Below are positions 1-8,950 of a stretch of 64,000 nt of DNA, piece after piece. The stretch is from Gilliamella sp. wkB112 (GTDB lineage: Bacteria > Pseudomonadota > Gammaproteobacteria > Enterobacterales > Orbaceae): assembly GCF_001690685.1 (NCBI RefSeq), contig NZ_LZGL01000003.1:124001-188000 (forward strand), written 5' to 3'. Each line of letters starts with the position of its first letter. Within the stretch, counting starts at the first letter, position 1. The position numbers and the translations under genes were made by a program. The notes beneath the pieces are model-generated. The model was not told the origin of the DNA and made no database searches. It was given only the letters and a program-made list of their open reading frames with translations.

Positions 1-73
1 TAGCCAAAAATAATGGTGCAACAACGATATGTATGACAAATTATGTTAATAGTCCAATTACCTTCGTTTCCCA

Positions 74-172
74 TCATCCTTTAATCTGTTCTGTTAAAAA
101 CCATCCAATTACTGGTGAGAATGCCACCACCAGAATTGTATTACTCAACATTTTAGATGCCATCTTTACCAT
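74..172 (-). pseudogene. Possible remnant of a membrane protein gene
   Basis: On the minus strand, an open stretch starting at the ATG at 172 encodes a hydrophobic peptide (MVKMASKMLSNTILVVAFSP and on) that ends at a TGA at 74-76. In the same or a neighbouring frame, hydrophobic coding-like sequence continues towards the window start (roughly VIGLLT, stop, FVIHIVVAPLFLA). This looks like a membrane protein broken by in-frame stops, not a complete small gene. The family is not recognised. The overlapping plus-strand ORF at 33-251 has no coding character I can support. The rest of 173-383 is AT-rich and shows nothing recognisable. Confidence 0.3.
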
Positions 173-383
173 ACTGGCGATGCAAAAAAAATCTAGCAGT
201 CAATATAACTTATTAAAAACTCAAAATTCAGTAAAAAATAAACGGTTGTAATCATTACCCAGTAGTAACTGATTGAATTAAATATGCTGGTTATTTTGAT
301 TATTTTGAATGAGGTGATGATAATATGATAATAAAATTATTTATTACCATATTATCAAGAATTATCAGCATAACACTGGAAAA

Positions 384-1610
384 TTATTTTGTTGTTAGTT
401 TTTTATTTACTAATTCATCCGGAGTTTTTAGTAATGGTGTCAATACAGCACTAAGAACATAAAGCCCAGAATAAATACCTATTACTCCTCCCGCCCCAAG
501 CGAAGTATAAAAAATGGCTGTAATTGCGGGAGCTATAAATGCGCCTAAACCAGCACCTAAATTAAGTATAGACATTGCCGCACCTTTATTGTCTGGAGCT
601 AACATAGGGAATAAAGCGGATAAAGGTACATAACCGGCCATAGTTACACCACATAAGCATAATACTACTGCCATAACGTAAAAGTTATGCCCAAATAACT
701 GTGGAACCAACCAAACTAATATTAACACAATAGCATAGCTTATTCCCCCGACCCACATGATGGTATTTCTCCAACCAAAGCGATCACCAAAGAAGCCAAA
801 GAATAGATTTGCAAAAATTGCCACTAAAAAGACAGCTGACCACATATGGAGCCATTCGGTTTTTGAATAACCAAAGCTAATTAAATAAAGTGGCAGGAAG
901 GTTGCAAGTCCATATTGAGCCACACCATTAATTGATTTCACGATTAAACCTATGGACATGACTGGGCGTTTTAAAATGGTTATTGCTTTGACTAACTCGG
1001 CTATACTAAATGGGTGGATCTCTTCATCTGGGACTTTATCTTTATTCACTAAAATTGCAAATGAAGCGCCAACAATAACGAAAATCATTCCAGTCCACAG
1101 TAAATGTATTTCCCCCATTACTGGCAACGCCATTGCTGAAAACCAAGGACCAATAACACTTAAACCAAGAGAGAAAGTAAACCAAAACCAGCCTACAGCA
1201 GTTGATCTACGTTCAACAGGGGAACTATAGTTAATCCACACTAGGAATGAATAAGCAAATAGTGGGTAACCAATCCCCCTAATTGCATAAAAAGGTAACA
1301 TCCATATCATTTCCATATTGCGTAGACCGATACCGATAAAACCAACACTACCGATTACAAACGCGATAACTCCAAAAAACATTATTTTTCTTGGACCAAG
1401 TGTTTGTACTAATACACCTGTAATCCATGCAGCAAGAGTAACTGTGACACCATAAGCAGTGATGAGGTATGACGCTTGGGCTACAGAAAGTCCTCGTTCG
1501 ACCATCCATATTGAAATCCAAGCCTGTTCTAGCCCATCTCCTATCATAAATATTGTTAACCCAATATAACCCCAAAGTAAATTTTTGGGTAAACCTAACT
1601 TATCAAACAT
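384..1610 (-). CDS. MFS transporter, polyol permease-like (RbtT/DalT type)
   Basis: This is a major facilitator superfamily inner-membrane transporter of about 408 residues with 12 predicted hydrophobic segments. The N-terminal pattern LPKNLLWGYIGLTIFMIGDG and the later IRGIGYPLFAYSFLVWI closely resemble the ribitol/D-arabinitol permease family, so a polyol or related sugar is the likely substrate; this is inferred from family resemblance. An upstream in-frame ATG at 1673 exists, but the start at 1610 (MFDKLGLPKN) is preceded by GGAG about 8 bases upstream and matches the family N-terminus. It lies 250 bases downstream of a TIM-barrel isomerase-like gene on the same strand, and a sugar kinase lies divergently beyond that, so the three genes probably form one carbohydrate-use locus. 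The 1611-1861 spacer contains a 14-codon fragment on the minus strand (1844-1800) resembling the start of a GntR-like regulator; too short to call. Confidence 0.85.
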   Translation of the reverse strand: MFDKLGLPKNLLWGYIGLTIFMIGDGLEQAWISIWMVERGLSVAQASYLITAYGVTVTLAAWITGVLVQTLGPRKIMFFGVIAFVIGSVGFIGIGLRNMEMIWMLPFYAIRGIGYPLFAYSFLVWINYSSPVERRSTAVGWFWFTFSLGLSVIGPWFSAMALPVMGEIHLLWTGMIFVIVGASFAILVNKDKVPDEEIHPFSIAELVKAITILKRPVMSIGLIVKSINGVAQYGLATFLPLYLISFGYSKTEWLHMWSAVFLVAIFANLFFGFFGDRFGWRNTIMWVGGISYAIVLILVWLVPQLFGHNFYVMAVVLCLCGVTMAGYVPLSALFPMLAPDNKGAAMSILNLGAGLGAFIAPAITAIFYTSLGAGGVIGIYSGLYVLSAVLTPLLKTPDELVNKKLTTK

Positions 1611-1861
1611 AGTAATCTCCAAGCAACAAGGTTGCATAAAATAAAAAAAACGAGATAAAATGTTCATACTCAAGTTATATTAAGATGCTGTTCCATCAAC
1701 AGTTTTCGACAATTTAAAAAAATTATTATTCATAGTTTTTCTAAAATGCTTAATATTTATGTAAATTAAATACGAATCTTTTTAAGATAGACTATTTAAT
1801 CAAAGGCGTTTAGCAACAACCTCATATTTTTTGGGCATCTTCATAATACTTTGGTATAGAG

Positions 1862-2827
1862 TTATTTATCATTGTTATCATTAATTAACGACATTAATAA
1901 TTTTTGTATTTTTGTTGCATCTTGATTACGGATGATATCTGTCATATTATCCATACCGACTTTATCAATAAAACATGCTAACTTTTTATACATTCTTATG
2001 TTTTGTGTACATTCAGCTACTGGATCTTCACGCGTTGGGAATGTATCGAAATAAATGAGGCCTGAAAAATTAACTCGCTTAGCGTAGTAGATGTACTCTA
2101 AAGTTTGCATTAAATGTACGGAACCAAGCATTAGACCATCATCGGTATGGCCGTAACCATCATTCAAATGAAAACCGACCAAACGTTTTTGCATTGAGGT
2201 TAAGAATAGAGAAAAGGCAGGGTTTTCTTTTTTCATTATCATATGGCAAAAATCTAAAGTGACACCTAAGTTAGGGGCTCCCACTTTTTCGATTAATAAA
2301 AGCGTTGAGGCACAATCACCGATAAATGAGAAAGTTCGAGGCTCATATGGTTTATATTCAAAGCTAAACTGAATATCTGGGTTAGGTAAAATTACACGAC
2401 GTAATGCATCTACTAGTAACTCGTAAGCACGAAAGTAATCCTGTTGGAAACAATAATCATAACCATCATAACCAAACCACAATGTCACAGTATTTCCACC
2501 AAGAAAGCGGCACATTTCGACTGCTTCTAATGTAGTCTTAATTGCTCTTTCGCGGATACTTTCATTAGGATTGGTAAATTCACCATCAATAAACTCTTTA
2601 TTATAACGAAGAGCAATGCCGCCCATATTTAGATTATTATTTTTAATGGCTTGTTTAATCTCGTGTTTGTCTTGGTTTATAAAATGTTCCGGATAGTTAA
2701 GTTCAATATGAGTTAGTCCTTGTACTTGACCCATGCGTGCGATGAGATCACAAGTTGTCATATTTATTCCAGCTTTATAAAGTTCAGGACGAGATCGAAA
2801 AGAATTTATACGTGAAGAAAATTTCAT
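1862..2827 (-). CDS. Sugar isomerase/epimerase-like TIM barrel protein
   Basis: This 321-residue protein belongs to the xylose isomerase-like TIM barrel superfamily (AP_endonuc_2 fold), whose members isomerise, epimerise or dehydrate sugars and polyol derivatives with a divalent metal. Likely metal or catalytic positions visible are Glu157 (SFEYKP), Asp192 and His195 (TLDFCH), His220 (GFHLNDGYGH) and Asp261 (YFDTFPTRED). The start at 2827 is preceded by AGGA. It shares a strand with the polyol-permease-like gene downstream and is divergent from a PfkB kinase, which suggests uptake, isomerisation and phosphorylation of a sugar or polyol. The exact substrate cannot be read from the sequence. 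Confidence 0.75.
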   Translation of the reverse strand: MKFSSRINSFRSRPELYKAGINMTTCDLIARMGQVQGLTHIELNYPEHFINQDKHEIKQAIKNNNLNMGGIALRYNKEFIDGEFTNPNESIRERAIKTTLEAVEMCRFLGGNTVTLWFGYDGYDYCFQQDYFRAYELLVDALRRVILPNPDIQFSFEYKPYEPRTFSFIGDCASTLLLIEKVGAPNLGVTLDFCHMIMKKENPAFSLFLTSMQKRLVGFHLNDGYGHTDDGLMLGSVHLMQTLEYIYYAKRVNFSGLIYFDTFPTREDPVAECTQNIRMYKKLACFIDKVGMDNMTDIIRNQDATKIQKLLMSLINDNNDK

Positions 2828-2902
2828 AATTATTTTATCCTTGTTTGTTTTTTTCTTGTTATAACGAATATTTTTATGGAGGTAAATGTAAGCAATTAGG
2901 TG

Positions 2903-2958
2903 TTACTAAAAATAAAATTAATTAAGCTAATATGATGTAAATATTTTATTTTTAGTAA
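2903..2958. promoter_or_regulatory. Perfect 16-bp inverted repeat in divergent promoter region
   Basis: TTACTAAAAATAAAAT at 2903-2918 is the exact reverse complement of ATTTTATTTTTAGTAA at 2943-2958, with 24 bases between the arms. The repeat lies in the 277-base intergenic region between the divergent isomerase-like gene and the ribokinase-like gene, about 75 bases upstream of the former and 150 bases upstream of the latter. A long exact match placed here is best explained as a paired operator for a local regulator that controls both directions, although AT-rich background raises the chance level. No adjacent intact regulator gene is present in the window. Confidence 0.5.
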
Positions 2959-3104
2959 AATAATTAATTAAAATCTTTTACATTTTGTGATTGGTTTACA
3001 CTTTATTTATTATGATGCTAATTCAATTTTTCTGGACGAGCGGTAAAAATTAAGTCGCTTTAAAAATACCGTTTAAATAACAACGGTTTAAATAAGGAGT
3101 TACC

Positions 3105-4025
3105 ATGAAATATGATGTAGTTGTCATCGGAAGTTTAAATTATGATATTTTAATTCAACAAGATAGGTTACCTTATATTGGTGAAACTTTTATTGGTAAC
3201 GAATTATTAATGATGTCTGGTGGCAAGGGAGCTAATCAAGCAGTCCAATGTGCAAAGTTAGGTCTTAAAGTAAAATTTATTGGTTGTATTGGTAATGATA
3301 TATATGGTGATGAACTATTAAAATCACTTAGAAATAACAATATAACCACCGATAACATATATCGTAGAGGTTCTAATTCTGGAATTGGTATTGTGCAAAT
3401 TTTAGAAACCGGGGATTATTGTAGTACTATCATTAAAGGTGCTAATTATTTATTAACCAAAGAAGATATTAAAGATGCTTTTTTTGAAAATTCACCATTA
3501 GTGATTTTTCAATCTGAAATTCCCCCAGAAGTCGTTGAATATGCAATTAGTAGAGCTAAATTTTATGGTTGTAAAATTATTGTCAATAATGCCCCAGCTA
3601 GATCAATACCAGCAACCATATTAAAGCAAATTGATTATCTAGTTATTAATGAAACAGAAGCTACGTTTATGGCTAATAAACATGTTGAAGACATCAATGA
3701 TGCTCAAACTTGTGCTGAAGAGTTGTGTAAAAATAATCCATCAGGAACTGTTATTATTACTTTAGGTGAAAACGGTTCGGTATTTGCTGATGCAAATAAT
3801 GTTACTCATCACCCAGCAGTATTTTGCCCACAAGTGGTTGATACTACAGGCGCAGGTGACTCCTTTATTGGAGGGATTGCTTGGAGCATAATCCAAAATA
3901 TACCAATGAATGAAGCTATTCCGTTTGCTGCTGCAATTAGTACTTATTCTATTCAAAAATATGGTGGTCAAAGTTCGTTCCCAATGTTGTCAGATGTTCA
4001 ACATGTATTGGAAATAAAAAAATAA
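3105..4025 (+). CDS. PfkB family carbohydrate kinase, ribokinase-like
   Basis: This 306-residue cytoplasmic kinase transfers phosphate from ATP to a sugar or polyol hydroxyl. It carries the N-terminal GGKGANQA substrate-binding signature (residues 39-46) and the C-terminal TTGAGDSF anion-hole/catalytic motif, in which Asp252 is the expected base. Length and motif order are standard for ribokinase. AAGGAG lies directly upstream of the ATG. It diverges from the isomerase and polyol-permease-like genes, so the natural substrate may be their product and not ribose. A weak hairpin followed by T5 (4030-4050) lies just past the stop. Confidence 0.85.
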   Translation: MKYDVVVIGSLNYDILIQQDRLPYIGETFIGNELLMMSGGKGANQAVQCAKLGLKVKFIGCIGNDIYGDELLKSLRNNNITTDNIYRRGSNSGIGIVQILETGDYCSTIIKGANYLLTKEDIKDAFFENSPLVIFQSEIPPEVVEYAISRAKFYGCKIIVNNAPARSIPATILKQIDYLVINETEATFMANKHVEDINDAQTCAEELCKNNPSGTVIITLGENGSVFADANNVTHHPAVFCPQVVDTTGAGDSFIGGIAWSIIQNIPMNEAIPFAAAISTYSIQKYGGQSSFPMLSDVQHVLEIKK

Positions 4026-4029
4026 ATAG

Positions 4030-4050
4030 TTATGTAAAAACATAATTTTT
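4030..4050 (+). terminator. Weak terminator-like hairpin after the PfkB kinase
   Basis: TTATGT, a four-base AAAA loop and ACATAA form a six-base-pair stem followed immediately by five T residues, four bases after the kinase stop codon. The stem is AT-only and therefore weak. Confidence 0.35.
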
Positions 4051-4197
4051 AGACAATTGTGTATTATTGGCACAGTAAAGATGGATGCTTTTGTGTGTGA
4101 ACTTGTAGATGAACAACCACAATGTTTAGAACATAATGGAATTCGTTGGTTAGAAAGTGAAGAGTTTAATGATCAGATTAGCGTAACAGGAAATTAA
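4042..4197 (+). pseudogene. C-terminal remnant of a NUDIX hydrolase (NudG/MutT-like)
   Basis: The open frame containing ATG 4081 reads TVKMDAFVCELVDEQPQCLE and then HNGIRWLESEEF before a TAA at 4195-4197. This resembles the last strands of NUDIX hydrolases of the CTP pyrophosphohydrolase/8-oxo-dGTPase group, where a basic or polar residue, then IRW and an acidic SEEL-like turn follow the catalytic half. The NUDIX box itself (GX5EX7REUXEEXGU) is absent upstream, where the sequence runs into the kinase gene, so only a C-terminal fragment remains. The assignment rests on pattern memory of a short segment. Confidence 0.4.
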
Positions 4198-4661
4198 GCC
4201 AATTGATAATAAAGCTTGTATCTTTTTTTAAAATGGCGAAGTTAATATCATACAGGTAAAGGCACAAAACAATAATCAACAATCAGCAGAAGAATAGTGC
4301 TTAATTTTACAAACAATATTTACGATTCTATTGGATGGTCTTTCGACGAAATCTACAAATTAATCCTTTTAACAATACTACTGATGCCTAATCTGGTATT
4401 CTGGTCAACACAGACTTGGGCTATCAGTTAGATAAAAAATAGATAGTCATTCTAAATGGCTATGGCAGCTACTAAATCAGCATGTTGGTAACCCATCAAA
4501 CCATAGAACATTACCAAGCAATAAACAATTCCCTTACAAATGTTAAATATTTTTAAAATTCAAGTTACTGCGTTTACTATCACTTAACATATCGTTAACT
4601 TGACAAATATTGACGGGTTAATTAAATTGTCGCCTCCATAATTTTTTTGAATTGAAGATTA
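4198..4661 (+). other. Non-coding/decayed stretch with outer-membrane-like fragments
   Basis: There is no intact gene here. Around 4360-4470 one plus-strand frame reads INPFNNTTDA, stop, SGILVNTDLGYQLDKK, stop, IVILNGYGSY, stop. The alternating aromatic/polar pattern resembles a beta-barrel outer membrane protein or autotransporter, broken by three stops. A nearby different frame reads NFTNNIYDSIGWSFDEIY. This suggests another decayed gene, but the family cannot be named. Confidence 0.25.
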
Positions 4662-5127
4662 TGTATGACACCTCAGAAATTATTGCCAAAGGGGGCATTT
4701 GAGGTCAATTGCTGCATTTTGCCAATAACTGTAAAGATAAAATCATTGATCAAAATGCCATGCCTTATGGACTGACATCCGCGTAGTATAAAACATTACT
4801 TCATATTGTTTTTAGAAATTTGATAACACCGATGGCACTTAGTCATGCATTACCTATTGATAATGCAGCAATAAGGCGTTGGCTCGATCGTAGAACAACC
4901 AGGGTTTTTAATTCACATCCGAGGTAAATAAGATAGACGGCAAATTAACATCATATTAACTCAACAAGGTGAACAAATAAGTAAAAAATCCTCCCAATTT
5001 TGGTCAATGCTTTAATCAATTAACCAGCCAATTAAGTCATGCAGAAATAATGTAATTAGAAGCATTGCTTAAAAAAATGTTACTCACTAACGGCTATTTA
5101 GCCAACAACTTTGAACATAACAATATA
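4662..5127 (+). pseudogene. Decayed MarR-family transcriptional regulator
   Basis: Beginning at ATG 4662, one frame reads MYDTSEIIAKGGI, TGA, GQLLHFANNCKDKIIDQNAM, PYGLTSA, TAG, YKTLLHIV and on to TPMALSHALPIDNAAIRRWL. This is the classic MarR winged-helix pattern (yGLT.aqykvL, tp.eLs..l.id.aa.tR.lD). Sequence continues after a frameshift with DRRQINIILTQQGEQISKK (the DRR wing and LT..G segment) and after another with NQLTSQLSHAEIM, stop, LEALLKKMLLTNG. At least three in-frame stops and two frameshifts make it a pseudogene. It lies immediately upstream of emrA-emrB, the place of the emrR/mprA repressor in Enterobacterales, so it is probably the lost local repressor of this pump. Confidence 0.75.
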
Positions 5128-5137
5128 GACGAATTCA

Positions 5138-6304
5138 ATGACAGCAGAACAAATAAAAGATAAACAAAAAATGACACAACAACGCAAAAAAACGCTCACT
5201 ATTTTACTGGTGATTATTTTATTAAGTGGTTTAATCATCCTCGCGTGGTATTGGTTTTATGGACGATGGTATGAAACTACTGACGATGCTTATGTAAATG
5301 GTAATATTGTGCAAATCACGCCGTTGATTGACGGTTCAGTAGTGAGTATAACTGCCGATGATGGGGATTTGGTAAAGCAAGGGCAACTCCTTGTGGCACT
5401 CGATCCTAATGATACCGAGATAGCCCTGCAACAAGCTAAAGCTAATTTAGCTAATAGTGTGCGCAAAGTACGTAGTTTATATCGCACAGTCGATAGCTAT
5501 CAAGCGCAGCTTAATAGTAGTCAAGCAACTTTAGAGAAAGCGGAACAAGATTATGAACGCCGTAAAAAACTGATTGCAAAAGGTGCCATATCTCATGAAG
5601 AGCTAACACATTCACGGGCGACACTCCAAGAAGCGCAGGCTAATTTTAATAGCATCTTACAACAACTGCAAAGTAATAAGGTGTTAATTGATAATACCAA
5701 GATTGACACCCATCCTGATATTGTTACCGCATCGGCGCAACTAGAACAGGCTTACTTAAACTGGTTAAGAAGTGATTTAATTGCGCCAGTTTCAGGTTAT
5801 ATCGCTAAACGTTCCGTTCAAGTTGGGCAACATGTCGAAAAAAGTAAACCGTTAATGGCGGTTATCCCACTTGATCAAGTATGGGTTGAAGCCAATTTTA
5901 AAGAAACCCAATTGCAATACATGCGTATTGGCCAACCGGTTACTTTAAAAGCAGATATCTATAGTGATGTGGTATATCACGGCAAAATTGCAAGTTTAGG
6001 TGCGGGTACAGGCAGTGCTTTTGCTTTACTTCCGGCTCAAAATGCTACGGGTAATTGGATTAAAATAGTACAACGCGTACCAGTTAAAATCCAATTAGAT
6101 CCTAAAGAACTGCAACAACATCCGCTACGAATTGGCTTATCAATGGATGTAAAAGTCGATTTACGCAACCAAGATGGGGCGGTTCTGGCACAGCAATCAC
6201 CTGCAACACCGGTATTTTCAACCGATATTTATCATCAACAATTGGTTGCAGCCAAAAATATGATTAAGCAGATTATTGCCCAAAACGCAAATACAGATAA
6301 ATAA
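5138..6304 (+). CDS. emrA: EmrA-type membrane fusion protein of multidrug efflux pump
   Basis: This 388-residue HlyD-family periplasmic adaptor links the EmrB exporter to an outer-membrane channel. A short cytoplasmic N-terminus precedes one membrane helix (about residues 18-38), then the TTDDAYVNGN biotinyl-lipoyl entry, a helical hairpin rich in Gln/Ala/Leu (about 90-190), and the C-terminal barrel with the family signatures VWVEANFKETQL and FALLPAQNATGNWIKIVQRV. Length matches E. coli EmrA. The ATG at 5138 overlaps the end of the upstream MarR pseudogene and has no good Shine-Dalgarno; an in-frame ATG at residue 12 is a possible alternative. emrB starts four bases after its stop, so the pair is cotranscribed. 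Confidence 0.9.
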   Translation: MTAEQIKDKQKMTQQRKKTLTILLVIILLSGLIILAWYWFYGRWYETTDDAYVNGNIVQITPLIDGSVVSITADDGDLVKQGQLLVALDPNDTEIALQQAKANLANSVRKVRSLYRTVDSYQAQLNSSQATLEKAEQDYERRKKLIAKGAISHEELTHSRATLQEAQANFNSILQQLQSNKVLIDNTKIDTHPDIVTASAQLEQAYLNWLRSDLIAPVSGYIAKRSVQVGQHVEKSKPLMAVIPLDQVWVEANFKETQLQYMRIGQPVTLKADIYSDVVYHGKIASLGAGTGSAFALLPAQNATGNWIKIVQRVPVKIQLDPKELQQHPLRIGLSMDVKVDLRNQDGAVLAQQSPATPVFSTDIYHQQLVAAKNMIKQIIAQNANTDK

Positions 6305-6307
6305 ACA

Positions 6308-7816
6308 ATGATGAATTCACAACAAGCTTTATTTAGACCCGCGAATCTTGTTTTAGCCACAATCGCTATTTCGCTTGCCAGCTTTATGCAGGTGCTTGAT
6401 ACCACAATTGCGAATGTGGCATTACCCACTATTGCAGGAAATCTGGGCGTTAGTTCTGAACAAGGAACCTGGGTTATTACCTCGTTTGCGGTATGTAATG
6501 CCATCACTCTCCCACTTACTGGCTGGTTATCAAGACGAGTCGGCGAAGTTAAATTATTTATTGGTGTGGTACTGTTATTTGTTATTACTTCTTTCTTATG
6601 TGGTATCGCCACCAGTATGACCGAGCTGATTGTTTTTCGTTGCCTACAAGGTGCTGTGGCGGGGCCGCTCTATCCAATTGCACAATCGCTGTTACTAGCA
6701 ATTTATCCCCCTGCTAAGCGGGGTATGGCACTGGCTATTTTAAGTATTGTCACCGTTGTTGCTCCAGTTGCCGGGCCAATATTGGGCGGTTGGATTTCGT
6801 ATAATTATACCTGGCCATGGATATTTTTTATCAATATCCCTTTTGGCCTTTTTGCGGCTGTTTTTGCTTATCAACAGATGAAAACTAAACCACAAACAAC
6901 TTCACGTCTACCTATTGATTATATTGGATTAATCAGTTTGGTGATTGGTGTTGGTGCGCTACAAATTGTGTTAGATAAGGGTAATGATCTGGATTGGTTT
7001 GAATCGAACTTTATTATATTTGGTTCTGTAATTGCTGTTATTGGTATTGCATTTTTTATCATTTGGGAATTAACCGATGTAAACCCTATTGTTAACTTAA
7101 AACTGTTTATTAATAGAAACTTTAGCATTGGTTGTTTTTTATTGATATGTGGTTATTCGGGCTTTTTTGGTATTAACTTGCTGTTACCGCAATGGTTACA
7201 AACACAAATGGGTTATACCGCTACTTGGGCAGGCTTGGCTGCCGCTCCGATTGGTTTTATTCCTATTTTATTAACGCCTTTTTTAGGGCGCTACGCACAT
7301 TATTTTGATATGCGTTTATTGGCTAGTTTAGCGTTTACCGCCATTAGTATTAGTTGCTTTATGCGAGCGGGATTTAACACGCAAGTCAATTATCAGCATA
7401 TCGCTTTCGTTCAGCTCTTTATGGGGCTTGGCGTGGCACTATTTTTTATGCCGGTAATGTCTATTATTTTATCCAATATTCAGCAGCATCAAATTGCTGA
7501 AGCCTCAGGCTTAGCGGCTTTTTTACGTACCTTAGGCGGTAGCTTTTCAGCGTCATTAACCTCATGGATTTGGACGAGGAATGCTAGTTTACATCATGCT
7601 TACCTTAGCGAAAGCATAACGCCTTATGATCCAACCACACAATATGCCCTAAATCAATTAGGTGGGCATTCAGTTGAAAGCTACACAAAATTAGAAAATA
7701 TAGTGAATACTCAAGCCTATATGTTATCAACCATTGATTATTTTAGCATGCTAGGTACTGCTTTTATTCTACTCATTATCGTTGCTTGGTTAGCATCGCC
7801 AAGACAAAAACAATAG
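6308..7816 (+). CDS. emrB: EmrB-type MFS multidrug efflux transporter (DHA2 family)
   Basis: This 502-residue drug:proton antiporter belongs to the 14-helix DHA2 branch of the MFS. Family hallmarks visible are MQVLDTTIANVALPTIAGNL in helix 1 (motif D1), the helix-2/3 loop GWLSRRVGEVK (motif A) and APVAGPILGGW in helix 5 (motif C, the antiporter motif). It works with EmrA to expel hydrophobic toxicants across the envelope. The outer-membrane partner (TolC) is not in the window. With the adjacent MarR-like gene decayed, the operon may be constitutively expressed; this is inference. Confidence 0.92.
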   Translation: MMNSQQALFRPANLVLATIAISLASFMQVLDTTIANVALPTIAGNLGVSSEQGTWVITSFAVCNAITLPLTGWLSRRVGEVKLFIGVVLLFVITSFLCGIATSMTELIVFRCLQGAVAGPLYPIAQSLLLAIYPPAKRGMALAILSIVTVVAPVAGPILGGWISYNYTWPWIFFINIPFGLFAAVFAYQQMKTKPQTTSRLPIDYIGLISLVIGVGALQIVLDKGNDLDWFESNFIIFGSVIAVIGIAFFIIWELTDVNPIVNLKLFINRNFSIGCFLLICGYSGFFGINLLLPQWLQTQMGYTATWAGLAAAPIGFIPILLTPFLGRYAHYFDMRLLASLAFTAISISCFMRAGFNTQVNYQHIAFVQLFMGLGVALFFMPVMSIILSNIQQHQIAEASGLAAFLRTLGGSFSASLTSWIWTRNASLHHAYLSESITPYDPTTQYALNQLGGHSVESYTKLENIVNTQAYMLSTIDYFSMLGTAFILLIIVAWLASPRQKQ

Positions 7817-7858
7817 TGAACTTTGCTCGTTTTTTAATATTTATATAAAGACTATTAC

Positions 7859-7888
7859 CATGCACTCTGCTAAATGGTAGAGTGCATG
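7859..7888 (+). terminator. Hairpin terminator-like structure after emrB
   Basis: CATGCACTCT at 7859-7868 pairs perfectly with AGAGTGCATG at 7879-7888 around a ten-base loop, about 40 bases past the emrB stop. The following sequence is only moderately T-rich, so it may act as an RNA-stabilising or weak termination hairpin. Confidence 0.5.
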
Positions 7889-8581
7889 ATGATTTCTATG
7901 TATGGTGAACTGAAAATAATCAGTAATTTTTATGGTAACTTATTAAGTTAAAATTATGGTAGTAATGTTATCTCAAAATCATAAATCTTAACTCAAAAAT
8001 GTAATAAGCACTTTTAACTCTGCTTTCTCATTTTTATTCAAATGAAATAGTGATTCTATTGCCGAATGGTAAAATTGAATTAGGAATGATTAAACATTAT
8101 TCATATCATTGTTATTAGTATTATTAAATAGGCCAATCAATTTAATTGGGATTGCTGTGCTTATTTTGGGGTTATAATTATTTTTTCCAAAAAGATGTTA
8201 CTTACCTGCTATCAATGAACTAATTTATAAAGATTAAATACTAATAATATTAAAAGAACAAGATTTTAATGGGATATGTAATTATTATAGGTACTCGGTA
8301 GTTTAAAATAGTGTCAGTTTTAAACTGTATCTTAAATCCTTTTTTCAATTTTGGCGTCTGTATTCCAATAATAGATATCAAAATGGATTAATTATTATAA
8401 TAATCTAATTAATATTTTTTATATAAAATCTCACAATTATTTGTGTTTTTTAAAAATTATTTAGCTATAACTTGTTATCTATTTTCATAATTATATTTTA
8501 TTAAATTATTACAAAATAATTTGTTAAGATTTTTAAAAAATGATAGGATTAAAAACAATCATGATATTTTTTTAAAAAAAA
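7889..8581. other. AT-rich intergenic stretch without recognisable genes
   Basis: About 690 bases upstream of the gtr cassette contain no open frame with coding character on either strand. The sequence is very AT-rich with many stops. It must contain the gtr promoter, but no clear -35/-10 pair or paired GATC sites (as in Dam/OxyR phase-variable gtr operons) stood out. Confidence 0.4.
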
Positions 8582-8950
8582 TTGAAGCATATTTCTCTTA
8601 ATTTAATCCATTTTCTCAAATATTCGTTCATCGGTATTTTTAATACAGCGATTCATTGGGGATGTTTTTTTTGTTTTTTTTATTTTACTGGTAATCAAAG
8701 TACTTCAAATCTAATTGCATTCTTGGTAGCTGTTACTTTTTCTTATTTTGCAAATGCAAAATTAAATTTCAAGGTTGAATTAAATATATTTAGATATTTA
8801 ATTTTTATTTGCTTTTTAGCTTTGATTTCTTTTTTGATAGGACTTGGGTCAGATCATTTTAGCATTAATCCTTTTTTAATGTTAATTTCTTTTTCTTTAA
8901 TAAGTTTGATCTTTGGTTTTTTGTTTTCTAAATGGTATGTGTTCAAATGA
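8582..8950 (+). CDS. gtrA: GtrA family bactoprenol-linked glucose flippase
   Basis: This 122-residue polytopic protein has four predicted membrane helices. It matches the GtrA/YfdG family along its length, including [15 protein letters not shown] near the N-terminus, [16 protein letters not shown] in the middle and [12 protein letters not shown] at the C-terminus. GtrA is thought to flip undecaprenyl-phosphate-glucose to the periplasmic face. The best start is a TTG at 8582, because no in-frame ATG precedes the conserved region; there is no strong Shine-Dalgarno. Its stop overlaps the gtrB start in an ATGA arrangement, showing translational coupling. Confidence 0.88.
   Translation: MKHISLNLIHFLKYSFIGIFNTAIHWGCFFCFFYFTGNQSTSNLIAFLVAVTFSYFANAKLNFKVELNIFRYLIFICFLALISFLIGLGSDHFSINPFLMLISFSLISLIFGFLFSKWYVFK

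Noticed and set aside
33-251. 72-codon plus-strand open frame at the window start
   Set aside because: Composition is unlike a protein gene, and the opposite strand shows the more gene-like (though broken) hydrophobic sequence.
2986-3001. CRP site upstream of the ribokinase-like gene (TGTGATTGGTTTACAC)
   Set aside because: The left half fits TGTGA but the right half matches TCACA at only one position.
6235-6612. 125-codon minus-strand frame across the emrA/emrB junction
   Set aside because: It is the shadow of two strongly conserved genes on the plus strand.
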